This document shows, one piece after another, positions 33,260-41,945 of a stretch of DNA of 64,000 nucleotides. Source of the DNA: Calditrichia bacterium. Lineage in GTDB: Bacteria; Calditrichota; Calditrichia; RBG-13-44-9; J075. Below the pieces are notes generated by a model. The model was given only the letters and a program-made list of their open reading frames with translations, was not told the origin of the DNA and searched no databases. The stretch is taken from assembly GCA_028284445.1 (NCBI GenBank), contig JANQRS010000070.1, positions 1 to 64,000 on the forward strand. Reading direction: 5' to 3'. Positions within the stretch are counted from its first letter, which is position 1. Every line of letters starts with the position of its first letter. Made by a program: the position numbers and the translations under genes.

Positions 33260-34357
33260 CTACTGTTCGATAACATCAATAATTTTATCGATATTCTTCA
33301 TGCCGTATTTCTCGCGGGCGAAGCTCTCAGCTCGCTCCCCCATTTCCTGCTGCAGCACCTCATCATCTATCAACTTGCGAACATCTATTACCATCTGATC
33401 CATGGTTTGAGAGTGAAAGCCAATACTCTGCTGCTTGATCACATCATCGGGGTCAACCTTTAGCGCAACCACCGGCACTTTGCGCATCCACGACTGAATG
33501 TAAGTATTGGGCATGCCTTCGAAATCGCTGGTATTGACAAATACATGAGCGGCGGCCAGATGAGTCTCTACTTCCTCAATTGCCATCTCTCCCAAATAAC
33601 TCAGATTGGAAATTTTCGCAATTTCCACCTCTAATTCCTGCTGCCAGGACTGCGAGTTTGGACGCCCGATCATGATAAACTCCGCGCTATCCTGTCGCTC
33701 CGCCCTTTTCGCCAGTTCAATAAATTTCTCCGGATGCTTCCAATCCTTGAAATTCGCCACCCAAATAATCTTGACCGGTTTTTCCTTACGGCTTTCGGTT
33801 TTCGGCAGCGGATGAAAATTGGGCACAATGATATCACAACTGCGCCCGTAATGCTTTTGCATTAAATCGCTTTGATACTGCGCCTGGCCGATAACAACAT
33901 CGGCATTCCTTAGCGCGTATGCGTTTAGGCGCTTATTGAAATACTCGTGAGCAATCCATTTATTCCAGCGGAATTCAAAGGGTAAAACGTTGCGCTTATG
34001 GGCGATATGGATAATATTTTTTCGGTTCTTTTTCCTCGCAAAGCGAACGCCAAGGGCGGTAATAAAAGTTACGCCGCGCTTATAGATCACATCCGGATTG
34101 ATCTCGTTCATCAACGCCATCACCTGCCCCCTATCACTGTATTTATATTCGTGATAGGCCCGCTCATTCTTATAATCGTACATATGAACGGTCACGCCGT
34201 CTTCCTCTACGACTTTCCAATCTCCAGCCCCCGGATAGCGGAAAAGATAGTGCAGATCATATTTTTCTTTCAGAACACTTTCAAGGAATTGGTATTGCAA
34301 TTCGGCACCGCCCTGATAGTAGCGAAATGGCGCCGACAAAAACAGTAATCGCTTCAA
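33260..34357 (-). CDS. Family-4-like glycosyltransferase
   Basis: Protein of 365 residues. N-terminal FLSAPFRYYQGGAELQYQF acceptor loop. C-terminal half with VKIIWVANFKDWKHPEKFIELA, FIMIGRPNSQSW, NLSYLGEMAIEEVETHLAAA and the FEGMPNTYIQSWMRKVPVVALKVD region in place of the usual E(x7)E. Cytoplasmic, no membrane segments. It overlaps the next upstream gene (34354) by 4 bases. A 185-base gap to the following gene (31884-33074) holds only a short hairpin. Confidence 0.88.
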   Translation of the reverse strand: MKRLLFLSAPFRYYQGGAELQYQFLESVLKEKYDLHYLFRYPGAGDWKVVEEDGVTVHMYDYKNERAYHEYKYSDRGQVMALMNEINPDVIYKRGVTFITALGVRFARKKNRKNIIHIAHKRNVLPFEFRWNKWIAHEYFNKRLNAYALRNADVVIGQAQYQSDLMQKHYGRSCDIIVPNFHPLPKTESRKEKPVKIIWVANFKDWKHPEKFIELAKRAERQDSAEFIMIGRPNSQSWQQELEVEIAKISNLSYLGEMAIEEVETHLAAAHVFVNTSDFEGMPNTYIQSWMRKVPVVALKVDPDDVIKQQSIGFHSQTMDQMVIDVRKLIDDEVLQQEMGERAESFAREKYGMKNIDKIIDVIEQ

Positions 34358-35415
34358 GTTGCCTTTTCCTCCGCCGCCAGGGCCTCGCGCACATTATTCG
34401 AATGAAATTCGAAATCGATGTTCTGATAGCCTTCGGCTTCGTATTTGCCACGCAGAATCGCACGGGTTTCCTGCGGAGTGAGGCCCTTTTCATATTTTTG
34501 AATGAGTGCTGCCTGCAAGGCTTGAAGAATCTTGCTGTCTGTCTCATATGCCAGCAATTCACGGCCAAAACCATCGTCTGCCACATGATAGTAATAGCGC
34601 CGGTGATCAAGGTGGTATATTTTTGCCTGATTGAAATAAACCGGAAAATCGGTGATACTTTTAACCACCTCTTCCAGCGACCAGTTGATATGAATATCCG
34701 AGAAATACATTTTGACGGGTGCGTCGAACCAGCGGTATTTGTGGGCAAATTTCTTGCTCATAAAGACAAGATCTTCAGCTGCATAATTCGGCAAACGGAA
34801 AAAGCCTTCCGCTGTCGGCTTAACCTGACGGCTCCCGCCAAAGATTTGACGAAGACGAAAATTCCGCTTGATCCTTCGCCAATTGCGCGTAAAAACCATG
34901 TTTTTTGTGGTAAAGCACCAGTGGTTCGCATTTTTATAGCCGGTCCGGCGCAGATATTGGTCAAATTCATCCGGATTCTTGGTCTTTATGATATCAGCGA
35001 CACCGTCATAGTGAGACCAAATACGACTGAGGTTACCGAGCAGGATATCAAATCCGTTCTTTTCTAAAACCGCCGCAGCTTTTTCGGTATAATCGAAGTC
35101 GAGGAACTCTTCCATATGCAGCGACATGAAATAATCGCCGACCAAATCATTATCCAATAAAAACTGGTGAAACCCATAGAGATCCCAAACCGGATAATTG
35201 TTGAAAAACATCTCTTTTTCAACGGAATAGAACTTATAGGGAAAGCGAGGCTTCACCTCTAGTTGATTGAAGATCTCTTCTTCACTGGTATTGATTTGAT
35301 TGTAGAATATGACATCAAAATCGCTTGATGACTGCATATTCAAGGAGTGAACCAGCGCATTCAGGTAGCGGAATTCAATAATCGGATTAATTGTGATGAT
35401 ATAACTTATCTGCAT
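34354..35415 (-). CDS. Probable divergent family-2-like (GT-A) glycosyltransferase
   Basis: Protein of 353 residues. It starts MQISYIITINPIIEFRYLN, like the first strand of a GT-A fold, with acceptor-side helices and GDYFMSLHMEEFLDFDY in the place where a DxD motif is expected. The C-terminal ~150 residues (RQIFGGSRQVKPTAEGFFRL and onward) are unfamiliar. No membrane segment. The DxD is not clean, so the assignment is tentative; cluster position makes a sugar-transfer role likely. It overlaps the downstream glycosyltransferase by 4 bases and the methyltransferase gene by 29. Confidence 0.65.
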   Translation of the reverse strand: MQISYIITINPIIEFRYLNALVHSLNMQSSSDFDVIFYNQINTSEEEIFNQLEVKPRFPYKFYSVEKEMFFNNYPVWDLYGFHQFLLDNDLVGDYFMSLHMEEFLDFDYTEKAAAVLEKNGFDILLGNLSRIWSHYDGVADIIKTKNPDEFDQYLRRTGYKNANHWCFTTKNMVFTRNWRRIKRNFRLRQIFGGSRQVKPTAEGFFRLPNYAAEDLVFMSKKFAHKYRWFDAPVKMYFSDIHINWSLEEVVKSITDFPVYFNQAKIYHLDHRRYYYHVADDGFGRELLAYETDSKILQALQAALIQKYEKGLTPQETRAILRGKYEAEGYQNIDFEFHSNNVREALAAEEKAT

Positions 35416-36343
35416 GTATTTCTCCAGCCTTATTCAGAAATTCTTTCAACAGCAAGGGTATGTCATTAACAACGGGATATTCGCCACATTTCTGGCAGGT
35501 CATCACATATTCTCCAATCCTGAGCGGTTGCTTGCATTGAGGGCAAGCCAATAATTTTGCCAGCTCGAATTCCCGTCCGGACGACACTTTTCGCCATAAT
35601 TTCCCTTTCCAGGAGGTTCGCTGTTCACGCCCCTCCGCCAACGCCCGGCATGATTTGACGATTTCCGCCAGATCAATGGGGTCATCTTCCTTCGCTTCCG
35701 GAGTGATATCCTCCACGACGGACATTTGCAGCTTGTCCCTATCCCAAAAAATTTCAGTTTCCCGCCAGCGAGGATGTGCATCAAAGAATGTATCGCGCAC
35801 GTATTCCGTGTTTTTCTTTATAAACGAGCCAAACATCAAGTAAACGCCGTATAGGGCCTGAGATTTTGCAGTGAGATAAATGTGATTGTCAAGGCCCAGC
35901 ACAAGCCATTTATGCCCTTCAATACCTTTACCATGATGCAGCGCTTCAATGACCTCGGGCGCGAACGCTTTTTCTTCGTCAACAAATCCGCCGTGAATCA
36001 ATTCTGTAAATGGGGATGGCGTTGTTATGTAGCCGCGCTTACCGGTTCGCTTGATATCTGCGATGAACTCTTCCGGCCTCGGTAGATGCTCGAGGATATG
36101 CCGGGAAATAATAGCGTCAAATGCATCATCAACAAATGGAAGCGCCTGCGCATCACCGATAATAAATGGACGTTCATCAACACGGGCGGCCATCAGGCTG
36201 GTTCTATGCCTGCCGACAACCATTGGGAATTTATCAACCAGTACATCTGCGCGCGCGAAGGGGTTGTCGCCGGATCCGATCCCAAGCACCAGATCATCAT
36301 TGCGAATTTTTAACCCGGACATAATGCGTTTAAATTTCTTCAT
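35387..36343 (-). CDS. Class I methyltransferase with C-terminal zinc-ribbon domain
   Basis: Protein of 318 residues. SAM-binding LVLGIGSGDNPFARADVLVD is at about residues 19-38, then AQALPFVDDAFDAIISRHILEHL (motifs II-III). A linker follows, and a Trm112-like C-terminal zinc ribbon with CPQC and CQKC pairs (LLACPQCKQPL, TCQKCGEYPVVNDIPLLL). The ribbon plus methyltransferase design is seen in sugar and small-molecule methylases. Target unknown; an O-methyl sugar in the polysaccharide is the simplest guess. It overlaps the GT-A-like gene by 29 bases. Confidence 0.85.
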   Translation of the reverse strand: MKKFKRIMSGLKIRNDDLVLGIGSGDNPFARADVLVDKFPMVVGRHRTSLMAARVDERPFIIGDAQALPFVDDAFDAIISRHILEHLPRPEEFIADIKRTGKRGYITTPSPFTELIHGGFVDEEKAFAPEVIEALHHGKGIEGHKWLVLGLDNHIYLTAKSQALYGVYLMFGSFIKKNTEYVRDTFFDAHPRWRETEIFWDRDKLQMSVVEDITPEAKEDDPIDLAEIVKSCRALAEGREQRTSWKGKLWRKVSSGREFELAKLLACPQCKQPLRIGEYVMTCQKCGEYPVVNDIPLLLKEFLNKAGEIHADKLYHHN

Positions 36344-36580
36344 ACTGTCTACCTCTGTTGTGTCCCGCCCTCAATGCCGGGACTGTATACACTCTATTGA
36401 ATAAATCGCTTTTTGAATATGCCGAAGCTCTTCATGAGTGTGTTTAAAAACACCTATCCTTTAAAAACGCCTCGTTACCCATCTCCCCGGTCTGTACAGG
36501 GGATTCAGGGGTGGGTAATCACTCAATCGCAAATTCCGGGACTTTCAAAGCACGTTGCAAGACTCGCTGTCCCGCGGCAT
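36344..36580. other. 237-bp gap with a dispersed palindrome
   Basis: Between the methyltransferase and the epimerase. Holds a palindrome (TTACCC...CCCC / GGGG...GGGTAA, 36475-36518) related to those at 37759 and 54380. No gene seen. Confidence 0.5.
36475..36518. repeat. Dispersed palindrome, copy A
   Basis: Contains CATCTCCCCGGTCTGTACAG followed by GGGATTCAGGGGTGGGTAA, forming an imperfect stem. The central TCTCCCCGGTCTGTACAGGG matches copy B at 37759-37794 exactly. Confidence 0.7.
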
Positions 36581-37723
36581 CTACCGATCCGCACTGGTCT
36601 TCAAAAGCGCTGAAATAATTCGTTCAGCAGCGCGGCCGTCGCCGTAGGGATTCTTCGCCTGTGACATCTTTGCATAGACGGTTGGATCATCAAGCAATTG
36701 ACTGGTCTCGAAGACTATGCGTTCCTGATCGCAGCCCACAATCTTTGCGGTATTTGCGGCCACTGCTTCCGGGCGATCAGTCACCTGCCTCAAAACCAGC
36801 ACCGGAGTTCCCAATCCAGGCGCTTCTTCCTGGACACCGCCGGAATCGGTAAGAATCAACGCAGCCCTTTTCAAAAGATGCACAAATGTCATATAGTCAA
36901 GTGGTTCGATCAGAGACACATTGCTGATACCGGAAAGGGCCGGCTCAATTACTTCCCGCACCTGTGGATTTAGATGCACCGGAAAAACGATTCGAACGCT
37001 GTCCGGATATCGATTGGCAATTTCGCGAATGGCAGCAGCAATCGCCTCCATCGGCTTGCCGAGATTCTCCTGCCGGTGGGCGGTTACCAGGACGACCTTT
37101 TCATCTTTTAATTCAAGCTCATCGATAATTTTTCGGGTGTGGCGAATTGCCGGTTGCGAGGAAACCCATTGAAGGGCATCTATCACCGGATTGCCGGTAA
37201 CGAGAATAGCCTCATCGGCAACGCCTTCCGCCAGCAAGTTTTGGCGCGCGCCCTCAGTAGGCGAAAAATGAAAATCGGCAACCATTCCCGCTAACCGTCG
37301 ATTCACTTCTTCCGGAAAGGGGTGATGGCGATTATGCGTTCGCAAGCCGGCTTCCACATGCCCAACCTTGATGCGGCAGTAAAATGCAGTCAATGCAGAG
37401 GCGGCCACTGTGGTCGTATCACCCTGCACCAGCACCCAATCCGGCTGCTCTTTGCGAAGGATTGGCTCAAGCTCGCGCATTACCGAGCCGGCTATTTGCG
37501 GCGAAGACTGACGGCGGCGCATCAGATCGAGATCATAATCAGGTTTGACGTCGAAAAGCGTCATTACCTGATCCAGCATTTCCCGATGTTGAGCGGTGAC
37601 GCAAATCTTGGATATGATTTTGTCCGGATAGCGAGCAGCCTCTTTCAAGACCGGCGCCAACTTGATGGCCTCCGGACGGGTACCAAATATTGTTAAAATC
37701 TTAAGGGGGTGGTTGGTGGACAA
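36581..37723 (-). CDS. Non-hydrolysing UDP-N-acetylglucosamine 2-epimerase family (WecB/WbpI-like)
   Basis: Protein of 380 residues. IFGTRPEAIKLAPVLKE is at the start, then WVLVQGDTTT, VGHVEAGLRT, HPFPEEVNRRLAG, VLVTAHRQENLG and LTDSGGVQEEAPGLGTPVLVLRQ. These residues define the non-hydrolysing epimerase that converts UDP-GlcNAc to UDP-ManNAc, or WbpI that makes UDP-2,3-diacetamido-mannuronate. The genes for UDP-sugar oxidation, amination and acetylation (58632, 47816, 46602) are present, so the WbpI reaction is the better guess. It is one gene away from the SDR gene and separated by a short palindromic gap. Confidence 0.92.
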   Translation of the reverse strand: MSTNHPLKILTIFGTRPEAIKLAPVLKEAARYPDKIISKICVTAQHREMLDQVMTLFDVKPDYDLDLMRRRQSSPQIAGSVMRELEPILRKEQPDWVLVQGDTTTVAASALTAFYCRIKVGHVEAGLRTHNRHHPFPEEVNRRLAGMVADFHFSPTEGARQNLLAEGVADEAILVTGNPVIDALQWVSSQPAIRHTRKIIDELELKDEKVVLVTAHRQENLGKPMEAIAAAIREIANRYPDSVRIVFPVHLNPQVREVIEPALSGISNVSLIEPLDYMTFVHLLKRAALILTDSGGVQEEAPGLGTPVLVLRQVTDRPEAVAANTAKIVGCDQERIVFETSQLLDDPTVYAKMSQAKNPYGDGRAAERIISALLKTSADR

Positions 37724-37758
37724 CTAGCTACTCCACTTTTATTTGCGTGACCGTCCCT

Positions 37759-37794
37759 CCTCTATCTCCCCGGTCTGTACAGGGGAGATAGAGG
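37759..37794. repeat. Dispersed palindrome, copy B
   Basis: Arms CCTCTATCTCCCC and GGGGAGATAGAGG, 10-base loop, in the gap between the epimerase and the SDR gene. The loop core and the left arm match copy A (36475) and the arms match copy C (54380). Confidence 0.8.
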
Positions 37795-37861
37795 GGGGAC
37801 AATCAGGAAATGCTATTCAATTCCGGATTCGTAATAATTTGCCTGTATTCGCATTCAGTTT

Positions 37862-38584
37862 CTATATAGTCCCGCTATCAACAAAAAGATTTTGTCCGGT
37901 AACGGAAGCAGCCTTATCGGACAACAGGAAAGCAGCCATCTCAGCGACCGATTCCGGACGCGTTGCTTCTTTCAATGCCGTGCGCCGGTAAATACGTTCT
38001 TTTTGCTCCGCTGAAAGTGTTGAGCTCATATCCGTTTCCATGAAACCGGCAACGATGGCATTGGAGCGCACACCGCGACTCCCCCACTCGCGGGCAGTAT
38101 TTTTCGAAAAGGCTTCCAGCGCGCCTTTCGTGGAGGCATACATCGCCAGGCCCTTGTAGCCGGTATGGACGCTTATCGAGGAAACATGAACAATACTGCA
38201 CGGATTGCGATGCAAAAGGGCGTGACGGATCACGTTTCGCACAATCATAAAAGGGCTAATGACGTTCACCTGATACATTTCCTGGAGCGGCTCGACCTTG
38301 AGATTGGTAATGATATCGTCGTATGCCATGGCGGCATTATTGACAAAACCGTGCAGCGGAATGTCACTGCCAATAAGCTCATCAAATAGCGCGGTCTTGA
38401 TATTTGATGCATCTGTCAGATCGTAAGCAGCGAATTGCAGTTGATCAGGATATGCCTCTTGCAAGGCATTCAGCTGATCCGACTTAGAACGACTTACGCC
38501 GTAAACGGTATGGCCGCTCGACAGCAGGTGCTCGGCAATTTTGAGCCCCAGGCCGCGCGATGCGCCCGTCAATAAAATATTCAT
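37862..38584 (-). CDS. FabG-like short-chain dehydrogenase/reductase
   Basis: Protein of 240 residues. TGASRGLG cofactor motif at residues 6-13, NNAA at 82-85, catalytic SS around 135-136 and YASTK (Tyr149, Lys153), VDSG near the C-terminus. This is the classic 3-oxoacyl-ACP reductase fold, but 3-ketosugar reductases look alike. It is 5 bases downstream of the AMP-ligase gene and close to an acyl carrier protein, so reduction of an ACP-bound keto acid is the likely role. No fatty-acid genes are nearby. Confidence 0.85.
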   Translation of the reverse strand: MNILLTGASRGLGLKIAEHLLSSGHTVYGVSRSKSDQLNALQEAYPDQLQFAAYDLTDASNIKTALFDELIGSDIPLHGFVNNAAMAYDDIITNLKVEPLQEMYQVNVISPFMIVRNVIRHALLHRNPCSIVHVSSISVHTGYKGLAMYASTKGALEAFSKNTAREWGSRGVRSNAIVAGFMETDMSSTLSAEQKERIYRRTALKEATRPESVAEMAAFLLSDKAASVTGQNLFVDSGTI

Positions 38585-38589
38585 GGGAA

Positions 38590-39825
38590 CTATCGTTGAA
38601 GTTTTCCAGTTCTGGTCGTGGAACTTCTTTGAACCAGGTTAATAATACGGGGAATCTTAAACTCCTGCAGCTTGCCATTTAAGAACTGGCGAATTTCACG
38701 CTCACTGGCATCAGCTTCGCCAGGCACAACATCGCAAACCACTATCTTGCCCAACACAGAATTGGTCTTGCCATACACCCGGGCATCCTTGACTGCCGGA
38801 TGGCGACGAATAACGTCTTCTACTTCGTGGGGATTCACCTTGTATCCGCCAACGTTGATCATCTCATTACGGCGATGCGCAAAGCGAAATCGGAGCGGCT
38901 GCTCTTCGACGACTTCAACCATATCACCACTGCGATACCAATCGCCATCGAGCATGACCGCCTTTGATTCGCCAAGCAAGTCTTTATGAAGCAGCAATTC
39001 ACTTTTGTCAATCTTTATCGATTCGAGAAAATCTTCTTTTACGGTAAATACATCACCATCAGAAGCAAAGATAGTTCCCGCTTCGGTGGAAGCGTAAACG
39101 TTCAGGAACTTTGCCTTCGGAAACATCGTCTGCAGCTTCACCATCAGCTGGGTATCAAGCTTCTCGCCGCCGGAAGTAATCCGCTGAACCGTATCGAAAG
39201 GGCGCTCAAACGGCAGCAACATGCGATAATAGGTCGGCGTAGCGGATATGTTGGTGATTGAGTATTTGTCGATATTGCGATAGACGTCCATGCGCTGCAA
39301 GCCAAATACATTGACAATCGTATTCAGATTCAGGAAGGCCTGAAAGAATACCTGTAGTCCGGCAATATGTGTGGGATTGTATGCAAAGCCCCAGACATTT
39401 TCCTGGTGTTTTTCAGACACCCTTGTGGCTCGGGTCAAGGACTCAAAAGAATGACTCACCCGTTTGGGCGTGCCGGTTGTTCCGGAGGTAAACAGCGAAA
39501 TCCGCCACTTCTTACTTGCAACAATCTTTTCTAATACTTCCTGAATGCTATTGAATTGAAATGGATTTTTGGTGTCTCGCCGATCATTAAGGATCTTTAC
39601 ATCAAACAGGAGCGAATCCAGCTCGGCATCCGAGAGATCGTAATCGAGAATCGTGATCTCTTCGTCGAGCAAAAGTGAAACGATAATATTCAGGAATATA
39701 TCGTAGTAGTTTGACGTCTTGCAGTACGGTGAATACGAAAGAACGGGCTGATTCAGCAATTGCATCAGGAAATTATATGATGATGCTGTATTCTTTACCG
39801 GGTCTGCAAAGAACAGTTTGTTCAT
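38590..39825 (-). CDS. Short AMP-forming acyl/aryl ligase (ANL superfamily)
   Basis: Protein of 411 residues, shorter than the usual 500+. Adenylation motif SLFTSGTTGTPKRVSHS is at 110-126, NVYASTEAGTIFASDG near 235-250 and WYRSGDMVEV near 300. Then RRNEMINVGGYKVNP and C-terminal KLQEFKIPRIINLVQ with TGKLQR carrying the catalytic lysine region. It would activate a carboxylic acid as AMP and load it on the adjacent ACP: the stop/start overlap (ATGA) with the ACP gene supports this. It resembles in role the AMP ligase of acyl-amino-sugar modules such as the tetronate genes of Vibrio cholerae O1. Confidence 0.88.
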   Translation of the reverse strand: MNKLFFADPVKNTASSYNFLMQLLNQPVLSYSPYCKTSNYYDIFLNIIVSLLLDEEITILDYDLSDAELDSLLFDVKILNDRRDTKNPFQFNSIQEVLEKIVASKKWRISLFTSGTTGTPKRVSHSFESLTRATRVSEKHQENVWGFAYNPTHIAGLQVFFQAFLNLNTIVNVFGLQRMDVYRNIDKYSITNISATPTYYRMLLPFERPFDTVQRITSGGEKLDTQLMVKLQTMFPKAKFLNVYASTEAGTIFASDGDVFTVKEDFLESIKIDKSELLLHKDLLGESKAVMLDGDWYRSGDMVEVVEEQPLRFRFAHRRNEMINVGGYKVNPHEVEDVIRRHPAVKDARVYGKTNSVLGKIVVCDVVPGEADASEREIRQFLNGKLQEFKIPRIINLVQRSSTTRTGKLQR

Positions 39826-40052
39826 TTCTTTTCACCAATTTTAGCGAGTATTTCTTCAACGGTATTCACAACACCGTCTTCGAATACATCCACTTGAAAG
39901 ACACTTTCGATTCTGACAGTCAATTCAGCCAGATCCAACGAATCCATTCCAAGATCCTCGCGCAGCCTTGTTTCATCGCCGATCGCTGCAACCGGATCTA
40001 ATCCCTTATTACCGCGAACAGTATTCACGATATTCTGCAACTCTTGTACCAT
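39822..40052 (-). CDS. Acyl carrier protein
   Basis: Protein of 76 residues from ATG 40052 (upstream GGAAAG); ATG 40064 is an alternative. The 4'-phosphopantetheine serine is Ser38 in GMDSLDLAEL, followed by helix III (VFQVDVFEDGVVNTVEEIL). It is a stand-alone carrier inside the polysaccharide cluster, not near fatty-acid genes. Its stop overlaps the start of the AMP ligase (ATGA). The gene 109 bases upstream encodes a hexapeptide acyltransferase. So the ACP likely presents a small acyl group for sugar N- or O-acylation. Confidence 0.9.
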   Translation of the reverse strand: MVQELQNIVNTVRGNKGLDPVAAIGDETRLREDLGMDSLDLAELTVRIESVFQVDVFEDGVVNTVEEILAKIGEKK

Positions 40053-40161
40053 AACACTTTCCATTTTGAATCTAAACTGGTTGTAACAGGAATTTCCGGG
40101 TGATTCAAACTTCACCTGCAGACTAGAAATCGCCAGTTTCGACCCTCCACTTGAGCCTCCG

Positions 40162-40797
40162 TCACACAACTCTTTGAAATACCCTCAGACTTTTGCTGGA
40201 ACAAATCATGCCCGTATCGATATCACGATCCACATATGTCATGGCATCAATGAACGTATCGTTTCCGATTTTTTTGCCTTGAAAGATAAAGCTATTAGAT
40301 CCGACCAATACCCGCTTACCAATTTCAACATTGCCGCTAATACGGGCCCCGGGGTTCACTATGGTGTGCTGATTGATGATGGCGTCATGCCCAACTGTCA
40401 CATTGAAGTTGATACTGACATGGCTGGCCACCTTCGCAAAACTGGAAATTGAGGCATTGGCCGCCACGTACACCCCTTGACCCAGCGCCGCAGTTTTGGA
40501 TATAAAGGCGCGTGGGTGAATAATGCTGGCTGGACGAATTTGAAGTTCGCGGCAAAGCGTTTCACAGCTTTCGCGAATCTTCGAATGACTCATCGTAAGT
40601 ATATACCGGAAACGGCTGTTAGCCCCCCTGATTTTTTCCGGTAATTCTCGTTCTGTATAAAAACTGCCCGGTTTTTTTGCTTCCATGTCGCCGATAATGT
40701 GCCAGATGTCTTCGAATTGCGGATAAAATTCCGCCGCAACTTCGCGCACTTCCAATGCTGTGCTGCTTCCACCAAAGATGAGAAGAATTTCTTTCAT
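40162..40797 (-). CDS. NeuD/PglD-like sugar acyltransferase (left-handed beta-helix)
   Basis: Protein of 211 residues. Small Rossmann N-domain (LLIFGGSSTALEVREVA) and a C-terminal left-handed beta-helix of hexapeptides: IHPRAFISKTAALGQGVYV, INFNVTVGHDAIINQHTIV, ISGNVEIGKRVLVGSNSFI. The fold is shared by NeuD, PglD and PerB, which use acetyl-CoA. The ACP and ligase beside it suggest an acyl-ACP donor. It overlaps the aminotransferase gene by 4 bases; the expected substrate is the amino sugar made there. Confidence 0.85.
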   Translation of the reverse strand: MKEILLIFGGSSTALEVREVAAEFYPQFEDIWHIIGDMEAKKPGSFYTERELPEKIRGANSRFRYILTMSHSKIRESCETLCRELQIRPASIIHPRAFISKTAALGQGVYVAANASISSFAKVASHVSINFNVTVGHDAIINQHTIVNPGARISGNVEIGKRVLVGSNSFIFQGKKIGNDTFIDAMTYVDRDIDTGMICSSKSLRVFQRVV

Positions 40798-41945
40798 GCT
40801 TTCAGCGCCCCGACAACAGTCCGGATATCCTGATCTGTCAAATTTACCGAGCAGGGAATATTGAGCGTTTTTCCTGCAAGAACAACAGCTTTCTCAATTT
40901 TATAATGCTGGCATGCAGCATAGGGCTTCTGCAAGTGATTCAAATACCAAACCGGACGAGTCTGAATTTTCTGGGCGCTGAGATGCTGCATGGTTGCTTC
41001 AACATCTTTTCCATAATTATCGGCATCAATCTGCAATGCATAAAACCAATAATTGGCATCTGCATATGGCGGCGCGGCTGCCAGCTCCAACCCATTAATG
41101 TGGTGAATTTCTTCACGGTAGCGGCGAAAATTCCGGCGCTTGATATCCACATATTCCGGAAGCTTTTCCATCTGCGCCACGCCCATTGCAGCCTGAACAT
41201 TGGTCAGACGAAAATTATAGCCGACTTCATCGTGAACATAGCGAACCGCATCATCCTTGGCTTGAGTAGTAAGATAGCGCGCCTTTTCGGCAAATTCAGC
41301 GTTATCCGTCACAATCATCCCGCCACCACCGGTGGTTATGATTTTATTGCCGTTGAAAGAGAAGCAGCCAAAATCCCCAATCGTTCCACTATGCTTCCCG
41401 GCATTTGGACCACTCGTATAAACAGTGCCCAAACTCTCAGTGGCGTCCTCTATCACGCGAATATTTCGTTCCCGGCATACATCGATCAATTCTTCCAGAG
41501 CAGCGGCATTGCCGAATACATGGACGGGAATGATCGCTTTGATTCGCCGGCCGCTTTGCCGGTTCACGGAATAGCCATCGCGCAGGACCGTCTCTTTCTG
41601 GATAAATTCAATGGTCTTCGCAGGATCGATGTTGTAGTAATCGTCGCAATCCATGAATACCGGTTCGGCATGCAGATAACGCACGGCGTTTATCGGGGCG
41701 ATAAACGTTAAGGTAGGCACCAAGACTTCGTCGCCGGCCTCGACGCCACTGATGATGAGGGAAATATGCAAAGCGGCGGTGCCGTTCACGCAGGCAACTG
41801 CATGAGCGGCACCGGTAAATTCGCAGAGATTGTCTTCGAAACGGCCAACATAGGCACCGGCCGTCGATACCCAGGCGGTATCGAGGCATTCTTTTACATA
41901 CTTCCATTCATTCCCGGAAATATGCGGCACTGATAATGGAATCAA
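40794..41945 (-). CDS. DegT/DnrJ/EryC1/StrS aminotransferase (amino-sugar module)
   Basis: Protein of 383 residues. PLP lysine Lys201 in CFSFNGNKIITTGGGG. AHAVACVNGTAALH in the cofactor region and PIIPVHVFGNA near residue 140. It resembles sugar-4-aminotransferases of the perosamine and LegC type. It would make a 4-amino-4,6-dideoxy sugar from a 4-keto nucleotide sugar; that keto-sugar producer is not in the window (a GDP-mannose 4,6-dehydratase would serve both this and GDP-fucose synthase). It overlaps genes on both sides by 4 bases. Confidence 0.9.
   Translation of the reverse strand: MIPLSVPHISGNEWKYVKECLDTAWVSTAGAYVGRFEDNLCEFTGAAHAVACVNGTAALHISLIISGVEAGDEVLVPTLTFIAPINAVRYLHAEPVFMDCDDYYNIDPAKTIEFIQKETVLRDGYSVNRQSGRRIKAIIPVHVFGNAAALEELIDVCRERNIRVIEDATESLGTVYTSGPNAGKHSGTIGDFGCFSFNGNKIITTGGGGMIVTDNAEFAEKARYLTTQAKDDAVRYVHDEVGYNFRLTNVQAAMGVAQMEKLPEYVDIKRRNFRRYREEIHHINGLELAAAPPYADANYWFYALQIDADNYGKDVEATMQHLSAQKIQTRPVWYLNHLQKPYAACQHYKIEKAVVLAGKTLNIPCSVNLTDQDIRTVVGALKA

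Noticed and set aside
40905..41711. 268-codon plus-strand frame opposite the DegT aminotransferase
   Set aside because: Antisense shadow of a gene with conserved PLP site.
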